Assembly (NCBI GenBank): GCA_026120185.1
Contig: JANUWF010001218.1
Location: 620,001-684,000 of the forward strand
Length of the DNA stretch: 64,000 nucleotides
From: Voacanga thouarsii
Lineage: Eukaryota > Streptophyta > Magnoliopsida > Gentianales > Apocynaceae
Reading direction: 5' to 3'
Made by a program: the position numbers and the translations under genes. Below the pieces are notes generated by a model. That model was not told the DNA's origin. It saw only the letters and a program-made list of their open reading frames with translations, and ran no database searches. Shown here piece by piece: positions 56,853-64,000 of the stretch. Positions within the stretch are counted from its first letter, which is position 1. Every line of letters begins with the position of its first letter.

Positions 56853-58538
56853 TAGGAGTAGGGATAGCAATTTCTCCGCTTAAATCGGGGACCCAACTCG
56901 GTCTTGTCCAACTCGATTGGGTTGGGAATTCCCCGATTTAAGTGGGGACGGGCTTCATTCCTCGGCTTGCCAACCGGAGGCAAGCTAGGGACGGAGATTG
57001 CATGATCTCCGCCCTCGGCCTGACCCGTTTTATATATATTTTATATTATATATATATGTATATATAAGTAGATTATATAAATATATATATATATACACAT
57101 ATATATATACATATAGAGGTGAATTATATATGTGTTGTATATATATACATACTATATAGATTATATATATATGTATATATACCAATATATATACACTATA
57201 TAAATTATAAATAAATTATATATATTATATATGATTATATATATATAATAAAATAAAATAGAAAAGAAGACGAAAAAAAGAAAAAGAAAAAAATTATCAA
57301 TTATCAATTTTACTCTTACTAATCTAGTGATATGATAAATACATAAATTATTGGAAACCACCACAAAAATTTTCTATATGATTAAAAAGTTTTGAAAAAA
57401 AATATATTGGAGGCAAATTTTTTTTTAAAAAAAATAGTTATAAATATTTCCGAGTTCAAACGGACCCTCGCTTCCCTGCTAGGCCAGGATCGGGGATTAT
57501 TTTATCTCCAACGGGGATGGGCCGGGGATGGGGAAATGGGGGCAAATGCGGGGTAGAGCCGAAATTTTTAGTCCCCAACCCGGCCTGACCCCATTGCCAT
57601 CCCTAGTTAGGAGTGGCAATCTTGAATAAGACATGTCAATACGATACGAAAATAACACGGTTAGTGGGTTAGGGTTGAAGTTTCATGAGTTCGGATCAAA
57701 ACAGGTCAATTCATTTAATTTTAAACGTGTTCGGGTCATAAATGGGTTCAACTCGTTTTAACCCATTTCAACCCGCGAACCCGTTTAGCTATTTTTTAAT
57801 AATTATATTTAATACTTTTTGTAATACCCTACAAATTTTGCTATAGAAAATTAGATAATTTAATTTTTTTACATGAATTAATTGAATTAAATTTTATTTT
57901 ATGAATTAATTGAATTATTTGTATATCTATTTTGTTTAAGTATACGAGACATCTTAAGAAAAATAAATGATGTTAATGTGGCTATTTGCTTGATATATGG
58001 TAAATGAATCATTCTTAATTAATTATTATTTAGTATCTATGATAACAATATTATTACAACGACTTTTAACTAGAGAAAATAATTTCTTGAACAATCCTAT
58101 TTTATTGCAAAGCTACATTTATTTAGATTTTTAAGATTAAATCTTATGAATTTATTGAGATCTCTAGATATTTTGTTGGATGGTTTGTTATTTTATTTGT
58201 TATTTAAGACTTTATGGGCTATTTTATTGGTTTTTTTAAATTTTATATGATTTGATTTGATTTTTTAATTTTTTTTGTATAATTGGTGGATAGATGGGCC
58301 GGTTTAGTAGGTATTTGAGTTGGCGAATTTAGTAATTATTTATTTAATTTTTGTGTTTAATCGTATCATGTCGTGTCAATCCGTTTTATAATACGAATAC
58401 GACACGAAAATAAATGGGTTGACACTACACGACACGACACGTTTGTTAATCGTGTCGTGTTCGCGTTGGCCTGTCGTGTGTAATTATCCTAAGTTAACAT
58501 GACTCGCCAACTTGAACACGATACAATTGTCACCCCTA
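56853..58538. mobile_element. hAT-type MITE (CACGACACGAC family), copy 1, interrupted
   Basis: The left end TAGGAG (56853-56858) continues after the inserted element as TGGCAATCTTG (57614 onward). The right end read backwards is TAGGGGTGACAATTGTATCG (end 58538). The flanking 8-bp target duplication is CCCAAAGT (56845-56852) against CTCAAAGT (58539-58546), one mismatch. Subterminal repeats include CGACACGACACG. It is the same family as 62799-63690, in the same orientation. Confidence 0.87.
56859..57605. mobile_element. hAT-type MITE nested in another MITE
   Basis: The 747-bp element has ends TAGGGATAGCAA and (reverse) TAGGGATGGCAATGGGG. An exact 8-bp target duplication GTTAGGAG is at 56851-56858 and 57606-57613. 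The duplicated target includes the first six bases of the host MITE. Subterminal parts are GC-rich (CGGGGATGGGCC-like). The centre (57030-57250) is long TA-rich tracts. Confidence 0.92.
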
Positions 58539-58560
58539 CTCAAAGTGCAGACAAAATTAA

Positions 58561-58995
58561 TGCTTGGTTTGGTTGGATTATTTTGTGAAAGTAAATAAGG
58601 AGGAGAAGTAAATGTGGAGGTAAATGAGACATTTACTTCATTTGGTTGGATGTAGATGTGAAGAGGAAGTAAATTGGGAGGGGGTATACTCTCTCTCCAT
58701 ATCAACATTTCCTCCCCTCCTAATTGGGAGGGATTAGGAGAAAGAAAATAAAGTGGGAATAATAATAACAATATTGACCATATTTTTAACATTAAAAATT
58801 TTAATAAAATAAATAATGATGGATAAAATAATAAACTAAATTAATTATTCTCTCTTTTTCCCTCCCATTCCCTTCTTATTTTCACTCTAACCAAATAAAA
58901 TAAGAATAAATATATTAATTTCTCTTAGTAAAAATAAAATATGCCACTCTTCCTTCCCTTTTCTCTCCCCTCCCCTTCAAGAATTAAACCAAGCC
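58561..58995. mobile_element. Harbinger/Tourist-like MITE, copy 2
   Basis: The ends are TGCTTGGTTT and (reverse) GGCTTGGTTT. The 3-bp target duplication TAA is at 58558-58560 and 58996-58998. The interior matches 55983-56426. Confidence 0.85.
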
Positions 58996-58998
58996 TAA

Positions 58999-60537
58999 GA
59001 GGCAATATTACATTGGAGTGTTATGCTAGACTAAGATTTTACTAAATAGAAACCATGATTTAGTAAGTCGTAAGGGAAATAATATTTTACTTGTTGCTTA
59101 GGTCACAAAGTTGACTTAATAGAGCATGCTTTATATAGGTTTTATAATAATAGATACTTATTTAATTTCATTATCTTCATAATCATTATAAAATGCAATT
59201 ATTTTTTTCCCACAATACTCTATGCCTATCCTACGATGAATTAATTATTTGTTTATGCGTGTATGAATTATGTTGAGCTTGATGAAAGCTCATGTTTAAA
59301 TATGTTAAAACCATACACTCAATTATACAGTACGATAACGACATATATTTAATATTGTTAAGGTGACATTTTTTCTAATCTTTCATTATTTTTATTGGAA
59401 AATTCTTAGGCGTGAGAATATGATCAAAGACTTGCAAGTAATTAATCGCTATAAGAAACCTTTAATATACATGGGATTCTTTTCTTTTGGTTTTATTCAC
59501 TGTACCTCGAAGAATATATTGATTAATTACCATTAAAAAAAATTTAAAAACGATAGAGTTTAGTGTAACATCACCCAAAAACCTAATCATTTTCTTAACT
59601 TTTATTTTCATACTCCTTTGGAGGATAAAATGGTGATGGGAATATTGATTTGTGTTTATATTAAAGATGCTTCCAACTGTCACTAGAAGATTATTTCTAT
59701 ATGCATCCAAATTCATAGCCATATTTGACTATGTACATCTTCGACATCTTTCTTTCTTTCTTTTTTTTTTCCTTCCCCTTTTCCCTCGTCAAATAAAAGA
59801 AGAGAAAGGGACAACCAAGATAATAACCTTGATAGATGAAAACAATAGGATTTAGATAGCTTTCTGTGTTGATGATTGATTCACGAACTATTAGAATTCA
59901 AACTTAGCGTGTTTTGGTATTAAGTTTTATGTACCACGTAATGAATGAGGTTTTAGTCAAAGCTGAAGCCCTGGATCCATAAGGTAAGCAAGTTCTTCCA
60001 TGTACGGATTCCTTGGAAGTTATTAAAGATTGCTAGGCATGGTTCATGAGTGTTGACAAACAAGCTGCAAATGTTGAAATCGTCTCACTTGGCTTGAAAC
60101 AAGGTCACATAAATCGTGGGATTCTAATATTAAGAATTTAATGGTTGTTGGTCTTTGCTTTTGAAAGTAAAAAGTTTATGTGATTTGGTAGCAAAGTGAC
60201 CACTTCAAAGTGTGGAATCAAGAAATGCAGTCAAAATGAAGATACTTCTCATGGAAGACATTCCTTTTTTTCTACTGTAGGACACATTCTATTACCATAA
60301 TTTAAGAGGCTGTTTGGTAGGAGCATTTTAGGCCAGAGAACGAGAATGAATTGAAACCATACTCATTGTTTGTATTTGGTTTGGGTTTATAAGTTTCAAA
60401 ATAAAATAATAAAAAATCCAACAGTTAAAATTGTGATTCCTAATAAAAATTATGTGTTTCATTTTTTTTCTAATAATTATTTAAGAAATAATTTCCATTA
60501 CGTTGATGAAGAAGACCGCGTAAGAAATTTACTAAAA
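58999..60537. other. Intergenic, no gene recognised
   Basis: AT-rich sequence with no recognised gene. The last 230 bases (GGCTGTTTGGTAGGAGC from about 60309) resemble a MITE end and may continue after the Helitron, where TTCATTCCTAAATACAAACC occurs near 62580. Confidence 0.45.
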
Positions 60538-60540
<3 letters not shown>

Positions 60541-60576
<36 letters not shown>

Positions 60577-60600
60577 TTATTTATTTATTTATTTATATAT
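60541..60600. repeat. (TA)n-(TTTA)n microsatellite
   Basis: A pure TA run passes into TTTA repeats and back to TA directly after the proposed Helitron 5' end. Confidence 0.95.
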
Positions 60601-60746
60601 AATAGGAGTTGTGGAAGCTTCCTATGATGGCACATGGCACTCTCCTGCACTAACACCTAACACTGCAAATTTAAGATTTTTTAAGAGTTTTTTTTATTGG
60701 TGAAAAAATTTTAAGGGGGGTTTTTTTTTTTTAATATGAGGGTTAT

Positions 60747-60885
60747 TTGAATTCATTGAATTCAGATAAGATAGAATTATCTGAATTCAAATAAGATAGA
60801 ATTATTTGAATTCAATGAATTCAGATAATTCTATCTTATTTGAATTCAGATAATTATTTGAATTCAATGAATTCAGATTTCTGAA
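60747..60885. repeat. Palindromic GAATTCA repeat cluster
   Basis: Seven or more GAATTC sites lie in about 140 bases. Units TTGAATTCAATGAATTCAG, ATTCTATCTTATTTGAATTC and their reverse complements alternate, so much of the block can fold into one long hairpin. Confidence 0.9.
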
Positions 60886-61300
60886 GCTTCTTCTCTTATT
60901 TAAGAAGATATCAAAATCACAAACTGTTTCACTCAGGAAACAAGCTCAATCCTTTGTCTCTTTCTGAACGTTGAAGAGCAATATTTTATCTATATTGTAA
61001 TTGGTTACAAATGTAGCTGATAAAGAGATATGTTAGACTTATTCGAGCTTTTTAATTCCTTTTCCATCAGGTGTGACTATTCCTACGCGTTTGTGTCAAA
61101 GTTGTCATTGTACGGGGGGCTTTTGCTGACTTGGTTGAGGATGAGAACCGTTGACTTCAAGGCAAAGCATCAAACCAAGCCCTGTTCATTGCACAAAATC
61201 GAGGCCTTCACTACAGAATTCCAAGCCCTTGAAACCCACCTTTCATCCACAATTGAGTTGCTGATGTACTTGATCATTCAATCCTAGGGGTGATCAGTCC

Positions 61301-61447
61301 ATGATGGCAAAATCGGCATTGCTCATAGCTGTAGTTCTTTGCCTTGCACTGGTTTGGTGCAACCTTGGCAATGCTTCAGCTTCTGAAATTATTGGTAAGG
61401 CTAAAAAAGACGATTCTGCTACCACTTCCCATTCTGGATCTTCTTAA
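61301..61447 (+). pseudogene. Secreted-protein-like N-terminal fragment in Helitron
   Basis: This 48-codon frame starts at a double ATG and opens with a clear signal-peptide-like segment (KSALLIAVVLCLALVW, Ala-Ser-rich after it). A charged stretch with GKAKKDD and a Ser-rich end follow, then a stop. I do not recognise the family. It looks like the first exon of a secreted plant protein captured by the Helitron. It could also be expressed as a small peptide, but nothing in the sequence shows this. Confidence 0.45.
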
Positions 61448-61455
61448 TTCGTCTT

Positions 61456-61735
61456 CCTTTGGCTTAAAATTAAGACCAACTGATTATTATGCACATATTC
61501 GTTCGATAGAAGGACCTATCTCAAGGGTTTATAAGTTAGATATGACCAACTCACTTAGAAGGATAAATAAAGAGAGTCTTTTGGCTAAGCTTGAACCTAT
61601 AGTAGAAAATGATGAGATAATTCAATTATTAAAATCATTCCTATATATGCCAATTCTTCATGAGGGAAAGGATTATTCCTATATAATGAAAGATAGTATT
61701 CCAACCTCTACATTGATAGCGAGTCTAGGCCTCTT
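61456..61735 (+). pseudogene. Possible reverse-transcriptase-like fragment
   Basis: The open frame includes LRPTDYYAHIRSIEG, then ISRVYKLDMTNSLRRINKES and LLAKLEPIVENDEIIQLLKS. The pattern of hydrophobic residue-Asp followed by IN-ESLL-KL resembles motif A of organelle or group-II-type reverse transcriptases, and the later SIPTSTLIASLGLL resembles the following motif. No catalytic YxDD is present. Its composition differs from the neighbouring fragments, so it probably came from a different source. Identity is tentative. Confidence 0.35.
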
Positions 61736-61738
61736 GGT

Positions 61739-61984
61739 GTGGACCATCAGCCTTGCAATTCTTGCTCGGGTTCTTGCAATTTTTCTTCACTGTCTTCTAG
61801 GTCTGCGAAACTGATGAGGTGTTATAGCAAGGGAGGCTTTGGTGCAGAGACTTTGCCCACTAGGCATGGGCATGGTGGTGATGTCTGGAAAACTGTAGAA
61901 GTGAAGGCCTCGGTTTTCACTTCGGGGTGTGAGTTAATTTCGGAGACGAAGACGGATAAGAGGGTGGATTTGGCTTTGCTTTAG
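61739..61984 (+). pseudogene. Unrecognised coding-like fragment in Helitron
   Basis: The open frame contains SLSSRSAKLMRCYSKGGFGA and VEVKASVFTSGCELISETK and ends with a stop at 61982-61984. The codon use looks protein-like and the GC content is above that of its surroundings. I do not recognise the family. It may be the last exon of a plant gene captured by the Helitron. Confidence 0.4.
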
Positions 61985-62798
61985 CAACTATTAGAGATGT
62001 TTTGCTTAGGAGGTTAAATGAGGTCACCAGAAAAAGACCCTGAAAATTGTACGTGCAAACATTCATCGCACGGAGAGTATCTTGCATAGGATTCCAACCA
62101 CTAAGAGATAGACATCATGCGCTTCCATTGCACTGCATTGCAGTTGGGTTAATTAAACTTTTAGTGTTGCCCTTCTTGCAGAGGGGCCTCAACAATGAAG
62201 GAATTGAGTTTACCTAATTATTTAGATATAGATACATTACCATAAAGAATTAGTTTCTAATTGAATATCAAAGTTTGATTGGGACATGAATGTGGTGACA
62301 AAGATATTTGTAAGAACATTACACTCTTGAACAATAGTCTATTTTTATTATGGAATTAATTTTTCCAGGTGCATCACCAAATCAAAGTTCATCTGTCTCA
62401 GATGCATCACCAAATCAAAGTTATATGAATTTTTTATTTTTTTAAATATTAGAGTAATCTTTTTATCTGAATTATTTTTTAATATAAAAATTTGAGAATA
62501 TTACTGAAACTATCCCGTGCAACGCATGGGCACCAACCTAATAATTTATTATAATAGATTCTATCACTTCCATTACCATTTTCATTCCTAAATACAAACC
62601 TAACAAATTGTAAGAACAATTTGCATTATTTAGTTTCTAAAAACTGTTAACTTGTATTTTCAAACCCATTTTAGAACTCAATTTTTGAGATATGGGAGTA
62701 AGAAAATAGGGATTGGATTGAAATGAATTTATTTGAATATAATAAAAAATTAGAGTTTATTATAATTTACTCCCATTAAGTTAGGGGGTAATAGTACT

Positions 62799-63690
62799 TA
62801 GGGGCGGCAATATTAAACACGACACGAAAACGACACGGTTATAGCGGGTTAGGATTGGGGTTTCGCGGGTTCGGGTTGAAACAGGTCGACCCGTTTAACT
62901 TTAAATGTGTACAGGTCATAAACGGGTTCAACCCGTTTCAACCCGCGAACCTATTTAACTTTTTTTAATATTTATATTTAATACTTTTTGTAATACCCTA
63001 CAAATTTCACTATAAAAAATTAGATAATTTAATTTTTTACATGAATTAATTGAATTAAATTTTATTATATGAATTAATTGTATTGTTTGTGTATCTATTT
63101 TGTTTAATTATATGAGACCTCTTAAGAAAAATAAATGATGTTAATGTAGCTATTTACTTGATATATTGTAAATGAATCATTCTTAATTAATTATTATTTA
63201 GTGTTAATAATAATATTATTATTACAATGACTTTTAGTTAGAGAAAATAAATTTTTTAAATAATCCAATTTTATTGCAAAACCACATTTATTTAGATTTT
63301 TAAGATTAAATTTTATGAATTTATTAAGATCTCTAAATATTGAGTGGGATAGTTTGTTATTTTATTGGTTTTTTATGACTTTATGAGTTGTGTTATTAGT
63401 TTTTTTAATTTTATATGATTTGATTTAATTTTGTAAAATTTTTTGTATAATGGTGCACAGATTGGCGGGTTTAGTAAGTATTTGGATTGACAGATTTAAT
63501 AATTATCTATTTAATTTTTATGTCTAATCGTGTCAACCCATTTTGTAACACGAACACGACACGAGAATAAACGGGTTGACACGACACGACACGTTTATTA
63601 AACGGGTCGTGTTCGGGTTGGCCTATCGAGTGTAATTATCTCAAGTTGACACGACTCGCCAACCCGAACACGACACGATTGCCACCCTTA
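62799..63690. mobile_element. hAT-type MITE (CACGACACGAC family), copy 2
   Basis: The 892-bp element has ends TAGGGGCGGCAATATT and (reverse) TAAGGGTGGCAATCGTG. An exact 8-bp target duplication ATAGTACT is at 62791-62798 and 63691-63698. Subterminal repeats include ACGACACG and ACGGGTT. It matches copy 1 (56853-58538) along its length. Confidence 0.93.
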
Positions 63691-63698
63691 ATAGTACT

Positions 63699-64000
63699 TT
63701 AGTACCACAAGTTGTAAAAAAGATGATAAAGATCTATTGACCGTTAATCAATGACGGTATTAACTAACGAAAGTTACTTTTATAATAAAATATCTATTTT
63801 GCCCATGTAAATTATAAGAAGCCAAAAATAGAAATTTAGTTTATTGCAATTTACCCTCATTAAATTGTCAATTGTGACACTTTAATACTACAAATTATAA
63901 AAAAGATGTTAGAGGTCTATTAACCGTTAGTCAATGATGTTATTGATTAACCAAGAGATATTTTATAATAAAATATCTATTTTACTCATACAAATTATAA
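63699..64000. other. Window end, AT-rich, no gene recognised
   Basis: This stretch has short internal repeats: GACCGTTAATCAATGACGG near 63738 is echoed by AACCGTTAGTCAATGATGT near 63928. It has no coding features. Confidence 0.5.

Larger units (their letters stand above)
60538..62541 (+). mobile_element. Probable non-autonomous Helitron carrying gene fragments
   Basis: The 3' end has the Helitron signature: a short hairpin CCCGTGC-AAC-GCATGGG (62514-62530), then CTAA at 62538-62541, followed by T. A matching 5' end, TCTATATATATA, starts at 60538 after A, which gives the expected insertion between A and T without target duplication. The 5' end is the weaker call because it lies in a TA microsatellite. 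The interior has no Rep gene but holds several short coding-looking pieces (61301-61984) and a large palindrome. Confidence 0.62.

Noticed and set aside
57030..57250. Long TA-rich tract as a possible matrix-attachment or replication site
   Set aside because: It is the centre of a MITE with clear ends and target duplication. No further support exists.
1..64000. CRISPR array, operons, prokaryotic defence systems
   Set aside because: Spliced genes, LTR elements and plant MITEs show this is plant nuclear DNA. No regularly spaced repeat array is present.

Overview
This is nuclear DNA of a flowering plant, most likely a eudicot. It is AT-rich, its genes have GT-AG introns, and it holds plant-type Ty1/copia, Ty3/gypsy (Tekay/Del-like chromovirus), Helitron, hAT, Stowaway-like and Harbinger-like elements. 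Nothing in it is prokaryotic. I see no CRISPR array and no rRNA or tRNA gene. Only three host genes look intact, all on the + strand: a 10-exon bifunctional riboflavin kinase/FMN phosphatase (10555-15738), a two-exon leucine-rich-repeat protein of the PII-2 family (33643-35764), and a small secreted IDA-like peptide precursor (50155-50460). Most of the rest is transposons.

Layout. 1 to about 7000: a decayed autonomous-type Helitron on the - strand. It has the N-terminal part of the Rep/helicase gene at the window edge and a multi-exon RPA-like gene upstream of it. A fragment of translation release factor eRF1 lies between them. 8251-9745: a large, imperfect, AT-rich inverted repeat. 10555-15738: the FMN/FHY gene. 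17611-32599: an old copia element (- strand, TSD GAAAT). Its integrase coding region was split by a second copia element (20374-30133, TSD CATAT), whose leader and primer-binding site are duplicated. 33643-35764: the PII-2-like gene, starting about 1 kb from the old copia. 36030-36367: a Stowaway-like MITE. 36972-45433: a young gypsy element (TSD CATTA) with near-identical 1.7-kb LTRs but a broken gag-pol frame. 45439-50154: intergenic. 50155-50460: the IDA-like gene.

From 51 kb to the end the window is a cluster of DNA transposons: a hAT-type MITE (51080-51661), a 3.3-kb hAT element with a decayed BED-finger transposase (52645-55938), two Harbinger-like MITEs (55983-56426 and 58561-58995), and two copies of another hAT-type MITE family (56853-58538 and 62799-63690). 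A different MITE has inserted into the first of those copies only six bases from its end. There is also a small, probable non-autonomous Helitron (60538-62541) carrying unrelated-looking coding fragments.

The host genes do not form a pathway. FMN/FHY makes and breaks FMN, PII-2-like is a cell-surface LRR protein, and the IDA-like peptide is a probable ligand of HAESA-type receptor kinases. The main interest is how elements nest, capture gene fragments and sit next to genes. Element borders are well supported because most were fixed by target-site duplications read directly from the sequence.
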